Shown piece by piece: positions 47,650-59,229 of a DNA stretch of 64,000 nucleotides. The translations under genes were made by a program, and so were the position numbers. The DNA is taken from contig CM060965.1 in the NCBI GenBank assembly GCA_030765045.1, forward strand, positions 24,664,935-24,728,934, given 5' to 3'. The notes below the pieces were generated by a model. It did not search any database, was not told the DNA's origin, and saw nothing but the letters and a program-made list of their open reading frames with translations. How positions within the stretch are numbered: position 1 is the stretch's first letter; each line of letters opens with the position of its first letter. The DNA is from Tenodera sinensis (lineage: Eukaryota > Arthropoda > Insecta > Mantodea > Mantidae).

Positions 47650-48700
47650 GTAAGTAATTACTAACCTCTCAAAAGAAACATGTAGCAGGCATACATACAA
47701 CAGCATCCATTGGCACGCCTATGAGATATTCGTATTGATGTTCTAATTTTTTAAGATATTGGCAATCTCAGGAGTTGAAATATCTGCTGTTAATTTCTAA
47801 TTTAATTCAATATAAAATTTATCAAACTGGTTCCAACTATATTTCCTTTGATATTGCGTGTTCTGAGGTTCCCCTCTTCGAATTATTCATCTATTTTAGT
47901 ATGAGATGGTTCATCGAAGCTAGAGTCACCCATTTTTGACATCTGAATAGCTGATGCGCATCTATAGGACAGTGCAGCTAGATTATCTAACCTGATCATA
48001 ATATAAGAAAAGCACAGGTGATAATTAAAATTAACATAATGAAATCTGATAAATTTTTCGTGAATGATGGCTGTCATTGGTTGACATTTGATAATGCTAT
48101 GCACATAATTGGTTGGTTTCAACCAAGTCACGTATGATACATAATTGATTTAGTTAGCTATTAGATTGAGTCCAGAAACTCAACTATGTTATAGTAAGCC
48201 TCTCTCTGTAGCAAGCTCTTCAAATTTCTTTTAAATTTGCTGGCAATTTATTAAATAGCATAGTCCCACAATACTTGATCCCTTTTGCAAACATCGATGC
48301 ATTATGTTCAATAACTCTTAATTTTTTTTCTAGTATTGTGGGAATGAATACCTTTATTTGTTCATAAATTATTATTGTGATGTATAAATACACCATACTT
48401 AATATTTTTAGTTCTTTAAAAACTGGCCTACACAGGTGAATTTTATAAATATTTTAATGGTTTTAATTTTTTTCTGGGTCTTAAAAACTAAATTACTATC
48501 TTTATTGTTTCCCCAAAACATTATCCCATATCCCAAAGACCTCCACATATGCAAAAAATAAAATTATAAAATTATACGAGAAACAATTAATAAAAATAAA
48601 TAATTAATAACTGTAATAATGATCATAGTTACAAGAACAAGAGAAAGGTCCGTAAGTGTCGGTGTGCCCGTAAACAGGAAAGTCAAATGTGAAAACTCGA
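47650..48700. other. Intronic AT-rich DNA, no gene seen
   Basis: Within the long LRR intron. A degraded repeat A end is just upstream (47560-47650: tactttctctaatttttagag, aaaaatctctttcgagatttcacagg). The rest shows no domain, tRNA-like box or element end that I can support. Confidence 0.45.
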
Positions 48701-48979
48701 ATAAGTACCAATCTTGGTATTTAGGTTTCGTATTTTCCAAAGTACGATACGAAGATTTTCAATAAGATTCTCCACACCGAACCACCCTTTACATGACATG
48801 TTTTATTTTCTCAAAATGCTTGTTAACGATTTTAATTAACTAATCAATTAATCTGCGGACGCTATTGTACTACTCGTGTTTGTGTGCTTTTGTCTCGACT
48901 TCTTTTGGAGCAGTATATGCAGTTATAGTTACTGTTATTATTTTTGTGTTCGTTACACAGTGGTGCATTAATTATATAG

Positions 48980-49540
48980 TACCTGGGTGACCGACCTTTG
49001 CTCGGCTTTTCTTTTCTTTTTATTTTTTTTAATCATGTTTTTTTTTGGGGGGGGGGGAGAAGATACTTGTTTAGATAAACTTGAAAAGCAAAATGTTAAC
49101 TAAATATAAATTTTCATCCTAATTGTTGGAGCCGTTTCCGTGAGGAGACCTTTAATATCCTGATTTGTTTGTTGAAATTGGCCCATTAAAAGAGAAATTA
49201 TGGCCAAAATAAGGTTTAGACTAATTGTGACTGTTACGCGTAGACTAATATAGCTTAGTCAACTTTCTTTAGATTTTCTGAAAGCTCTTGATGACACCTT
49301 TAATGTCCTGGCTAGTTTGTTAAAATTGGCCCAATAACAGAAATGGCCAAAATAAGGTTTAGACTAATTGTGACTGTTACACGTAAAATCACATTTTTTT
49401 TTCAGGGATGACACCTATATAGATAAACTCAATAAGCAAAACCCTGTCTGAATACAACATTTGATCGAAATCGTTAGAGCTGTTTCCAAGTTGCGCAGAA
49501 TATATTTATATACCAGAATTGAATATATAAGATTACAATA
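48980..49540. mobile_element. Unclassified repeat with internal tandem duplication
   Basis: Begins tacctgggtgaccgacctttgctcggc and ends near gcagaatatatttatatacc. Two direct copies of about 90 bp (ttgaaattggccca, aaaataaggtttagactaat, tgtgactgttac-cgta) lie at about 49157-49245 and 49290-49385. The flanks are rich in tata. The opening phrase is typical of a repeat end, but I cannot assign the class. Confidence 0.45.
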
Positions 49541-50359
49541 TTTAGCGTTCGGAAGTGATTTTATGCAAAAGTGCTATTGCAGAAGAAGATTTGCCGAAGG
49601 TGCATGTTCTTGTGTTGTATAGTAACGATGTTCGAGTGATATCGTTTGAAAGCATGTTACTTTAACCCTGTGGTATTTGAGGTTAGAAATGCTTTTATTA
49701 CGTACGTTGGCAGTACTGCTTTCTTGGGGTACTGTCGTCTGCTGTTTAGTATAATGTCGCCATGTTGAACTCTTGGGAACTGCCGATAAGCTGTCCCCCT
49801 TATAACAGTTAAGACAAAAAGATACTAAAATGTAGATATATTTATTTCAAATAACATTTTTGTGGTTTCAGTTTTTTAAAGATATTCCTTATTATTGGTT
49901 TGAATGTTTTCTTTTATTTATTTATCATTTATTTATCTATTCATTTCGAAGTATAGTCAGTATGAATATTTGTATAAAAAACAGAAATCCGTTTAGAATT
50001 ACGAATGTTGCTCAACCGATTTCATGGAATCTTAACCTCAGAAATTACTTAACTGACAAGGTTTCTTTTCTCTATGCCTTCAACCTATACTTACGCACGC
50101 AGTGCTCAAAATCTAGTGATTGGTAAATTATGGGAATAAGGATGCTCATATTCGCCAGTTTTGCTACTATTTCGTTGAACATAGATGTCGGAGGCTTCGT
50201 TTTTGCCTTAGTCCAGCAACAATTGTTCTGTCAACAATACACAAGTATTGTAAAATAAAGCAAGTCATTTTAATTTTGATGTTCATCTGTTCGACTGTCA
50301 GTGGAAATTAAAATGGCTGACTGAACATTCCTGACTATAAGTACTATCCCTTACGGCCA

Positions 50360-50629
50360 CAGGCGCGGATCCAGGGGGAGGGGGAGGGTGCCAGGGTCCC
50401 GGGCCCCCCTGTCACATCCTACTTTATTGCTATATGTGTGTTACCTCATCATCACGCAAAATGGACAAACCGATTTCTATGAAAATTGGTATAGGTATGT
50501 ACTACCTTTAAACATTGTTTCTTTCAGTTAAATTTTTAGCTACTCATGTTTTAGCATGAATTTAATTATTAAGAAGTGGTAGTGGACCGGAACCGGGCCC
50601 TCTATCGAATATTTCTAGATCCGCACCTG
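50360..50629. mobile_element. hAT-type MITE with perfect 8-bp TSD
   Basis: 270 bp between tacggcca duplications (50352-50359 and 50630-50637). Terminal inverted repeats: caggcgcggatccag at left, ctagatccgcacctg at right. CAGG-starting ends and 8-bp duplications are hAT hallmarks. Its ends resemble those of the 60662 element (caggcgcggctcc), suggesting mobilisation by related transposases. There is no ORF. Confidence 0.9.
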
Positions 50630-51386
50630 TACGGCCATGTCATTTTATTTTTTGTGGTTTTATTAGTGAAATAGTCAAAGTAAATGCAACTCAGGGCTTT
50701 GGGCTCACTCAAGACAAATTCTGGAACACTCAATATCTTGCTATAGAAACAAGTTAAATAAAGCCTTTTAAAAATTACCCATTCTTTAAATATATTATGT
50801 CGCAGTGCAATAATGAGAGCAATGCAATACCTACGGCTCCGAATAAAAATACCTCACTGAGAACTGCTTTGATCTTTTCCAGAGCATATCCCGAAACAGA
50901 AACATATGTCTTCGAAAACCGATATAACCATTTCAATCGCTGTTTTAGAGAGTGACGTACCTACTGAATTTATGGTAGAAAGTAAAGTAAAGAACATAGC
51001 CATATAGCTAAATAACATTAGTGAAAACGTTCCAAAGCTAATGTGTAGTTCATGCTGTGTTAATGGCTTGTCTCCGTGCGTTTCCTTAAGCCAATATTGA
51101 CTCCGGAGGGTTCCGCTTGACCCGTTAATGCGTTCACAGGGCAGAGTTTGTAGCGACCTCCCCCAAACCCTGGTGGGAGAAAGGGTTAATTTTAGATGTG
51201 CATACAAGCGGGCGTTTTACATGTCTGGAGTGGTGTCGTTCACACAGTCATTAATGGAAAACTTGTTTGGGTTTCCTGTGAAGTGCTATCTAAACAAAAA
51301 CGACTTTCCAATAAAAGCTTACCATAGGAAGCCAATAAAAACCGTGTATTTGCTCTAATTTTGCAGGCTAATAAAAATTTTCAATG

Positions 51387-51612
<226 letters not shown>

Positions 51613-51669
51613 TTCAATAACACCCTATAACTTGAGAAACAACTGATGTGTTTTAACTTGAACTGTAGG

Positions 51670-52160
51670 TCACCTTTTTAATTCCTCTATCGTCTACTTA
51701 CATTACGTAGAAAAAGTATATACTAAAACATTCTTATGGAGATCAACAAAATAATTCAGTTTAGAAAACATCCTCGGGCGCGTAACAACATAACTCAACA
51801 ACATTTAACTAAAAAATTAAAGGTCAAATAAATATCATATTTAATATTTAAGCTCAGCATCTTCCAAAGATGTGACAGATTTAAAAAATATCCTTCCACC
51901 CCAAAATATCTTTCACGTTGAATTTGATTTCCTTAAAAATAGTTCTAAGATACCAAATCTTTAGGATGTTAACATGTGTATCCTGAATGTTCGCCGAATA
52001 ACCTGTGAAGTTATTTTCATTTGGAATGCTCTTTGTAGATAATTTTTTATAATTATAAACCATAAGAGTTAGATAAAAGCTTGCTACAAAGAAACAAAGG
52101 GGAAAAAATAAAATAAAATGGAAAAGATAGTTTATTTCAAGTTTTATGACATCAGCCACT
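51670..52160 (+). repeat. Repeat A, degraded copy
   Basis: tctacttacattacgtagaaaaagta, cataactcaacaacatttaac, atttaagctcagcatcttcc and caaatctttaggatgtt...gaatgttcgccgaataacctgtgaag follow the order of the 279 copy at low similarity. Confidence 0.45.
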
Positions 52161-52594
52161 TCCGAAATATTCGTTGTCAGTCATTTTAAGTGCTGTCCTC
52201 CCAACAGCAAATTTCACTTAGCTGTGAATAACGAAGTTCAACTTTTTCCCTACAATGCCATAAAACACCAAGATCAAATCATTGCAGGAAGGATTCGTAT
52301 AGGTCATTGAAGACAACATATTCATTTCATTACTTAAGATCAAACAAATATCCGCTCTGCCCTGCTATCCTGACAATGGAATACAATCACGAAATGCCAA
52401 AAATCGACATTAACAGAAAAACAATTGAATAATTCCCGGGGAACTCCATAGAGCAATTAAGAACCCATGAACATATTTCAAGTTGAAGAGAGATACTAAA
52501 TAAAGTGTAAATAATTCCTATCATATGCTGTACTAACCATTGAATGTTACTTCATATAGTTACTGTATCACCGATAAACTATATTATAACTTAG

Positions 52595-52860
52595 TATAAT
52601 ATAAAGTCATCTTCCGTGATCTAGGAGCAATGTGCTAGGTCGTGGGTTCAAATCCAGCGGAGGGTGATGGATTTTTCGGGGGTAAAAGTCCTTCGCATGG
52701 CTTCTTTCGGAAGGAAAACATAGGTGGTGGTACGTTCGTGAATTTTTGGCACGTTAAAGAATCTCAAGCATGATAGAGGCCTCTGAACAAAATTAAGCGG
52801 TCTTTCACGCCCAATGTAGAACAAGCAGTTAAAAAACGTCCATAAATAAAATAATTTCTA
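52595..52860 (+). mobile_element. tRNA-like SINE
   Basis: Box-B-like gtcgtgggttcaaatccagcgg is followed by a conserved-looking SINE body (gggggtaaaagtccttcgcatggcttc, ggcacgttaaagaatctc, gaggcctctgaac). The tail is A/T-rich (taaataaaata). The head upstream of box B is degraded. Confidence 0.6.
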
Positions 52861-53599
52861 TTTACCATAATATTACAATATACTTCACTCAATGTTATTC
52901 TAATTTGTTCTAATCATAAATACGTAACTGTATAGTATGGTACTTATATTATGTACATATTACACTTTAAAATTCGCTGTAAGAGCTAAGATGTGTCAAC
53001 GACTATAAAAAAAATAAAAATAATCATTCACTTGTTCCTCGCAATGCAATGGAAAGAGTGCGTAATTTCAAGGACACTTCTAGTATATAGCTACCTAAAT
53101 ATTATTTTGGCCTCCTGTAACCCCTTTATACCGTCAACCAAACAGGTATTTCTGCAAATGTTTATTTTGATTAACATTTGTGATTTTGATTACAACTTCA
53201 TATGTTTGAGATATTTATGAACATGATTAATAACGTTTGCATCTCTTAATTTTCTCTGAATAGCCTGTGAAGTTTCTCTTTATAACGGGTAAGCAGTAAA
53301 CTACAAGAGTCATTTTCCTACCAAAAAAAAAAAAAAAAAAACAAATGCACGCATGAATGATGACGGGGTATCATTTGACTGCGATTGCATGGATTTTGCT
53401 TCTTTTCTTTAAAAAAAACGAAAACCACTACAATGTAAATTGTGAAAAAATAATTTTTTACAAACCAGAACACCTCAAATACATATGTTTAATTTGTGAC
53501 GGGAAGTATAACAAGAATATAGCAGAAAAGCCCGTTAAAAGCATTACAAATAGTACTCTCATCTCTTTTTTCTAGCCTGTTATTGTCTCTGCCAAAATT

Positions 53600-54700
53600 G
53601 AAAAGTTAGAACTGATGAATGCCAAAATCCTCTAATTTGAGGATCATCCAGTAAGTCTTGAGCAACAGCTATATATTCAGCATTTTCTCTATCGAAGCTG
53701 TCAACCACTCACTTTACTAATAAAAATGTTCGCAACAATAAGCACATGCACTGATTCATGTTCCCCAACGCATTACTATTGGTTCAGGAGGTAATGGTAA
53801 GTTAGGTGCAATTTCACGAAACTGTCTTAATCTTGAAGGAGCCTTCAGAAACACTTGTTTACATTTGATATGAGTTTGTTAACTTGCGGATATTTTTGAC
53901 GCACTAGTTCACAGACTCTATGAAGGGTATGCGCTATGCATATTATGTGAACCACTTTAGTGTAAAATGACTTAATTGCGGTTCCCCATATATTTGGCTG
54001 TATCTGTTACGAAAAATAAAACATGTTCATGTTTTGTGCCCTGTAGCCACAAAAGAAACATGCTTGCATATTATACATTGATGGTTAACCTCCTCTTTAT
54101 CACTTCCGCCGTAAGAAGAAACATTTTTGGAAGTGCGTCAACTTCTAATGTACGTACCTATAACAACATTTGCAATATAACGCCCCTCTTTATCACTTGT
54201 CTCATCTATTGTAGCAAATATGTTATTTCCCACAAAATCGCGTATTCTTGCTATTGTGTTTTCATAACAATCCTGCAAGTAACCTTTTCTAAGGGTAGAT
54301 TCGTCTGGGATGTTCTGTCCTGTATATTGCTGCAGAAATTGCCGTAATGTAGTGTTATTTATTTTTGCTAATGGGATATTGGCAAAAACCCAACACTCTA
54401 CAAAGATCTGTAATAAAAAGATTGATTGTTTGGATGATTCCCTGCTTTGACTAAGAAGTAATGGGTTGTCTTACTTTCCTTTGTACGTGCAATAGTCTTT
54501 ATGCGTTTTTCGCGCCCGATATGCTGCTGCAAAGTAAAACTCTTATTTGCACTCACTTTCATTTCATACAACTTGCAAAACAGTATTTTTCCATCAGTAG
54601 AAAACACACCGTCACCAAACTCAGTCAATAACTTTCGCAAAAAACCTTTTCTATTGTATGGCGAATGCAATTGTAACAGTAGGTGCAAGTGTTTTTGTTA
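53600..54700 (-). pseudogene. hAT transposase pseudogene (CGGBP1-like subgroup), N-terminal half
   Basis: Read from 54688 down, an open frame gives KLLTEFGDGVFSTDGKILFC, KLYEMKVSANKSFTLQQHI and GREKRIKT. This is the BED-like zinc-finger start typical of CGGBP1-like hAT transposases. After stops and frame shifts come VLFFVTDTAKYM, then KAPSRLRQFREIAPNLPLPP and EPIVMRWGTWISACAY, the RNase H-like catalytic-fold segment. There are many stops, so it is inactive. The block PNLPLPPEPIVMRWGTWI aligns with PELPFPPQPILTRWGSWI in the 60.3-62.2 kb copy, so both derive from one family. It lies antisense in the long LRR intron. Confidence 0.7.
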
Positions 54701-54904
54701 ATGCGGGGAAGCACCATCATTATCCACACATCGATAACCATGACTGCGTAAGCACGTATCCAATAACTCATTAAGAAACCATTAGAATACTACGCACAGC
54801 AGAATTCAGTAAGCAGCCTCAACAATGACCATACATGTGAATAACGTAAAAAAGTGCGTTTAAAAGCCACCCCCCCCCCAAAAATAAATAAACTGAGAAT
54901 TAAA

Positions 54905-54948
54905 AGCCCAAGAAATGCCCCCCCCCCAAAAAAAAGGGGGGGGGGGGC
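54905..54948. repeat. Poly-C / poly-A / poly-G hairpin
   Basis: tgc-C run-A run-G run-gca forms a perfect inverted repeat of homopolymers. A second C run starts at 54867. It may be the collapsed core of a MITE like family M, which also carries C and G tracts near its ends, but no matching ends or duplications were found. Confidence 0.6.
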
Positions 54949-55489
54949 AAAATAAAAGTAGCCAATATTGGTTCATTTTTAATATAAATGAATTAGTGTA
55001 TTTTTCATTGTCTGTGATGACTCAGAAAAAAGATATTTCATCAAGTTCCGAGCCCTAGTAATACACAGATTCATAGGCAAACAGATTAACTACATTTTAA
55101 ATCCAAAATTTTTAAGCTTTTCTTCTTAAGGTGAACTTTAAGGAACAGAAAAAAAGGAAAAGAATTATAACAATTATTCTTCATAATTTTAAATACTAAT
55201 TTATTGATTTGAAAATTTGGGAAATTGCATCTCTTAATATGAATGTACTGTAATACAGAAATGAAACCAATGACCAAATTAGAAATTGCATGCTCAAGTA
55301 TTACAAAAGCTGTATGAATGTAGGAATCTTGTTTTACAAATGAGTGAGAGGTATTGTGAAAATATTTTCCTATTACAATTATTTTTCCTGGATTATTTTG
55401 TGTCACTGCTTTGGTTAACATAGTCACATCTTTGTTGATGTAATACAAATGAATTAATTACCTCTATATTTATTGTGTGTATGATTCAG

Positions 55490-55641
55490 GCAACCCTTGG
55501 AACTGTGAGAGTGATCTCTTGTGGTTGGCAAATGAGCGCAAGGATTCTGTAGCACACAAAGTACTAGATCGGCATAGTCTTAAGTGTAGCAACCTGTCTC
55601 ATGAAGGAAAGCCTGTCATTCTCATCATGTCTTTACAAAAA
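55490..55641 (+). CDS. LRR gene, LRRCT-cap exon
   Basis: Acceptor gtatgattcag ends at 55489, and its first two bases complete the Gly codon begun at 39854. The donor is AAA|GTAAGT and the exit is phase 0. It encodes NPWNCESDLLWLANERKD followed by VLDRHSLKCSNLSHEGKPV, the C-terminal LRR cap. The NPWxC start is invariant in LRRCT domains. The usual CxC is CES here, so one of the four canonical cysteines is replaced (NPWNCES rather than NPWxCxC). The matched phase over a 15.6-kb repeat-filled intron is strong support that this exon belongs to the same gene. Confidence 0.9.
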
Positions 55642-55893
55642 GTAAGTATATCATTCCTTTTAAAATAAATGAGTAATATAAAAGCCATGAAATGCAATAT
55701 TTTAATGTCAAGTCAAATATGTATGGTTATGAAAAATTGCTTATAATGTAATTTAGGGACTGAGAAGTTAATTCACACAAATAATTGTTAAATTTAAGAT
55801 AAATGACTTAATCTAAGATTAAATGTGGATACCTCAGGGTTATACACCATCCTAATATTCATTAATGATTTCAATATAATTTGTCCTTTGAAG

Positions 55894-56502
55894 CATGGGC
55901 ATTGCAAAAGGGAGCTGGGAGGGGTGGTGGGGGGGGGGGGGGCAGAGGTGTGGCACCTCCTTGGAAATTACTGAGTTTAATGTGCAGTTGCCAATGGCCA
56001 TACCATGCTGAAAACACCGGTTCTCATCCGACCACCAAAGTTAAGTAGCATTGGGCGTGGTCAGTACTTGGATGGGTGACCGCTAGGAAACGCCACGTGC
56101 CGTTGGCATTAAAAACAGGTCGAAAAGGCCGTATAACTAGCCGGGAGGGCTCAGGGCGCTGACCACGTCCCACCCTCCAGTACTGCACCTGACCAATGAC
56201 GCCTGTAGTGGGCAGAGGTGGGGAATGCAGTGGCTGGGCAGCAGGTTCATGGGCTGTTGCGCTAGGTTTTTTTCTAATGTGCAGTCAATTTCTGACCATT
56301 ATACTACTATATTAATTTTAATACAAAGAAAAATTTGTTGGATTTTCTTCACAATTTCACCAAATTCGAGGGAGTTCAAGTGTTTTATATTTGGGATGAA
56401 GTTTAACAATGTCATTAATCGTGGTATTATTTTCTGAAAATCGAGTTTCAAGTGGCAATAGCCCACCCCCCTCCCCCTGAACAAAGGCTCCTGATGCCCA
56501 TG
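55894..56502. mobile_element. hAT-type MITE (family M), copy 2, carrying a 5S SINE
   Basis: The ends catgggcattgc and gatgcccatg are inverted. The flanks ctttgaag (55886-55893) and ttttgaag (56503-56510) form an 8-bp target duplication with one mismatch. G tracts (55929-55942) and C tracts (56464-56478) lie inside the ends, as in the other copies. The MITE is 609 bp because a 286-bp SINE plus its duplication was inserted at 55989. Its target is the decayed LINE. Confidence 0.85.
55989..56274 (+). mobile_element. 5S rRNA-derived SINE (SINE3-type) with 11-bp TSD
   Basis: Perfect 11-bp duplications taatgtgcagt at 55978-55988 and 56275-56285. The first 120 bases are a near-complete 5S rRNA copy: gccaatggccataccatgc, acaccggttctcatccgacc, then the internal promoter aagttaagtagc...gggcg and gtcagtacttggatgggtga, ending ccgttggca. 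A non-5S body follows (ccgggagggctcagggcgctgaccacgtccc, acgcctgtagtgggcagagg) and a T-rich end. The fused body and target duplication show a retroposed SINE, not a 5S gene. Confidence 0.9.
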
Positions 56503-56672
56503 TTTTGAAGCCCTATTTTCTGTTGATATGAATCTCCTGATTAGGGAGATTAACAGAGCTGCTAACTACTTAATAGAGAACAATATGATAATAAAATATG
56601 TCAATAAGACAGTGACAATGAACATTCACACAAAAGAAAATAAAGACAATCTAGCTTATCAAATATAATTCC

Positions 56673-56920
56673 CATGGGCATCGCGAACGGGGGGGCAAAG
56701 GGGGCTGCAGCCCCCCCTTGGAAGTTGCTGAACTTAATGTGCAATCAATTATTGACTATTAAACTATTATTTTAATTTAGGACAATTGTTATTTAGCACA
56801 AATCAATATGGTCAGCTGCAACAAATATAAATTTCGACAATAAAATGATGAATTAATAATATCTGATTGCAAACTTCCAACATGTGGCTCCCCCTGGAAA
56901 AAAGTCTGCCGACGCTTATG
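56673..56920. mobile_element. hAT-type MITE (family M), copy 3
   Basis: 248 bp, left end catgggcatcgcg, right end gccgacgcttatg. The 8-bp target duplication is ataattcc/ataatttc (56665-56672, 56921-56928), one mismatch. The core (gtgcaatcaattattgac, actattaaactattattttaa, agctgcaacaaatataa) matches copies 1 and 4. Inserted in the same decayed LINE as copy 2. Confidence 0.87.
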
Positions 56921-58687
56921 ATAATTTCATAACTGAATACCGCAAAAGTAAGTCAACTATTGCTGGATATTAGGATCGGTGAACATCTCAAATAGAACAC
57001 ATATGTTGAAAAGCTGGCATTCAAATTAAGCCAAATTTGTTTTGTATTTAGGTCTGTAAATTAAAATTAATAAGTATTAAACTTAAGCACTATAAGGAAT
57101 TTGTATTTTGCATACAATTTGCATGTAGTTTATTGAAGTTTGGTGTAATATTTTGGAGAAATTCTGACAGAGTAGATATTATTTTTAAGCTACAAAAATG
57201 AGTAATTAGAATATTGATGGGTTTAAACAAAGCACGTTCATGTAAAAATATATTTAGGTTATTGCCAATATTGTCTTTCCCCTGTGTTTATATACTAGAA
57301 GTAGTGAAACACATTAGAAAGCACTTAAAACAATTTTAATTTAATTCTGAAAAACATAAATATGACATAAGGAGTAAACAGCAGTTAAGCATCACCAGTC
57401 ATAACACAACTTTATTCAGTAAAAGCACCAAGTATGCTGGTATTAAGTCATATAATAAATTTCCAAAAGAATTCAAACTTTTCACCTCAGAGGCTAATGT
57501 TTAAAAGAAAGGTAAAACAATTCTTACTGCAACATAGCTTTTATTCCATAGAAGAATTCTCATCATAAGTATTATTGTATTCTTATGTGTATATATTACC
57601 ATTTGTGCTATACTTTATTTTTATTGAAGATGCCATTAATTAATGTAATTCCTACGGTTGAAATAAATTGAAATTGAAAAAAAAAAAAGATTAAAAATTG
57701 AAAAACCAAATTTCTTGTTCTTTTGAGACAAAACAATTTAAAATGCGATATCCACATAAGTAGCATAAACAATAAGTTCGGTGTAGCATGCTGCATGATA
57801 AATGTTTTAGCAGAGTGAGTAAAGGAGGAGACTTAGAATGATTTACTTTACTTATAAGCAGTCCTTGTTGAGATTTAGCACCATTTTCTGGGACAATTCA
57901 ACTGAAAGGAAGTTGAGTTTCATCAAACAAAACTTAATAGTTTAAGCCATGGCACAGAAAATCATTGCATAAACCTCTGTATAAAACTTGGCATTCTTTC
58001 TTTCTCTCTCTCTCTCGGTTGGTTCTCTTCTTTTTATATAAAAGACCTCTCTCTCTCTTCACTGTAAATGTAACCAATACCATACCTATCATATATGGTA
58101 ATAGTGTCAATAATTGTAATTTAAATTAATTCAAGTCTTAAGTTGCTTGTTTTCTTGGTTTAAAGCAAATAAGCTTAGATAAAACTAAAGTTATGAAATT
58201 CATCGCCCACAGATCACCCGATCTCCAATGCTTATTGGTAATGCTATATTATAACAAAAATTGTATTTTTTGAAATATAGATGGAGCTCTTTTCATGATC
58301 TGAAGGTTTAACTAACAGTGCTGTATCATTCAAAATTGGTTTTCTAAAAATTAATAATTCTACAGCTGAGTTCATGAATTAAAACAGACCAAATTGACAT
58401 GTTTCGAAAAAGTAAATGTCGCATGTCACTTTTATCCTAAGGCCCTCATTTGCTTCTGTATGACAAAAGATAAGCCTAAGGTCAGGTAAAATGTATCTTT
58501 CCTTAGATGTAAAAGGAATATTAAGTCTTTGAGTTCATTTGCACATTCATTTTATATTTTCATTCATTATTTGATATCACATGTTGAAAAGGAAGTTGAT
58601 CTCACAACAAAGAAGAAAATAGTGAATAAAGTGTTCTACACTTGTAATACCTTCAAGCAATAAAGTATGACTATCATTTTTTCGAAG

Positions 58688-58873
58688 ATGTTGCAGAATG
58701 AGTGTCCAAAGGAGCCTGCCAATTGTACGTGCCACATTGACTACGTTGCACCAGATCCTAATGGTGTGACATTTCGACCAGTAACAACTGTTAACTGCAG
58801 TGGTCGTGGTCTCACAGAGTTGCCACGTAAATTACCTTCTATCACTACTACTTTGCTAGTCAAGGGGAACCAA
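58688..58873 (+). CDS. LRR gene, LRRNT-like Cys-module exon
   Basis: Enters in phase 0. The acceptor may be at 58687 (ttttttcgaag) or nine bases later (gatgttgcag, exon from 58697); both keep frame. The donor is CAA|GTAAGT at 58874, phase 0. It encodes NECPKEPANCTCHIDYVAP, then TVNCSGRGLTELPRKLPSIT and TLLVKGNQ. The CPx6-CxC...C pattern plus GLTxLPxxLPxxTTxLxLxxN is the LRRNT cap that opens a new LRR block. Having an LRRCT followed directly by an LRRNT is characteristic of Toll-family and singed wings 2-like ectodomains. The next exon should resume with an LRR Asn-Ile/Leu but is not in the window. Confidence 0.88.
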
Positions 58874-59229
58874 GTAAGTGTTTGAAAAATCTAGAAATTC
58901 ACAACTTGGGAATGAGGACTTGTTTTACATAGTACTAACAAAATTCACATTAACCATTTTGGTGCTTTAGATATAGACATGTTCTTTGGTATGTATACAT
59001 CATTAGTTTAGTTTTATCAGGTATAGATTTTTTGATATGTTAATATCATTGTTTATATTATTCTATTTTCACTTAGATTTATGGTGAACATAATACACAT
59101 AAAATAAAACAAAGTGGCCATTTTTAGTTTATAAAGTATGTGAAGGGAATATAAAGCAATACACTAACATTACAATTACACTTCAATAATGTGTAATCTT
59201 CTACATACATAATCAAAATTTATTACATA

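Larger units (their letters stand above)
55740..57690 (+). pseudogene. Decayed Jockey/CR1-group LINE, split by two MITEs
   Basis: RT landmarks read through stops in order: GVPQG-like 'GxPQGYTPS' and FINDFNIICPL just left of the MITE at 55894, and a helix with IENNMIIKYVNK between the MITEs. After the second MITE come LLDIRIGEHLK, VEKLAFKLSQICFVFRSV and YFGEILTE-type YGxIFW, then QKxVIRILMGLNKARSCKNIF, LLPILSFPCVYILEVVKHI and KSTKYAGIKSYNKFPKEFKL. The 3' end is gaaataaattgaaattg plus an A run (57656-57688), as in CR1-like elements. It is in the sense direction within the intron between the LRRCT and LRRNT exons. Confidence 0.75.

Noticed and set aside
55990..56109. Functional 5S rRNA gene
   Set aside because: The 5S copy has many changes, is fused to a SINE body and is flanked by target duplications; there is no tandem array.
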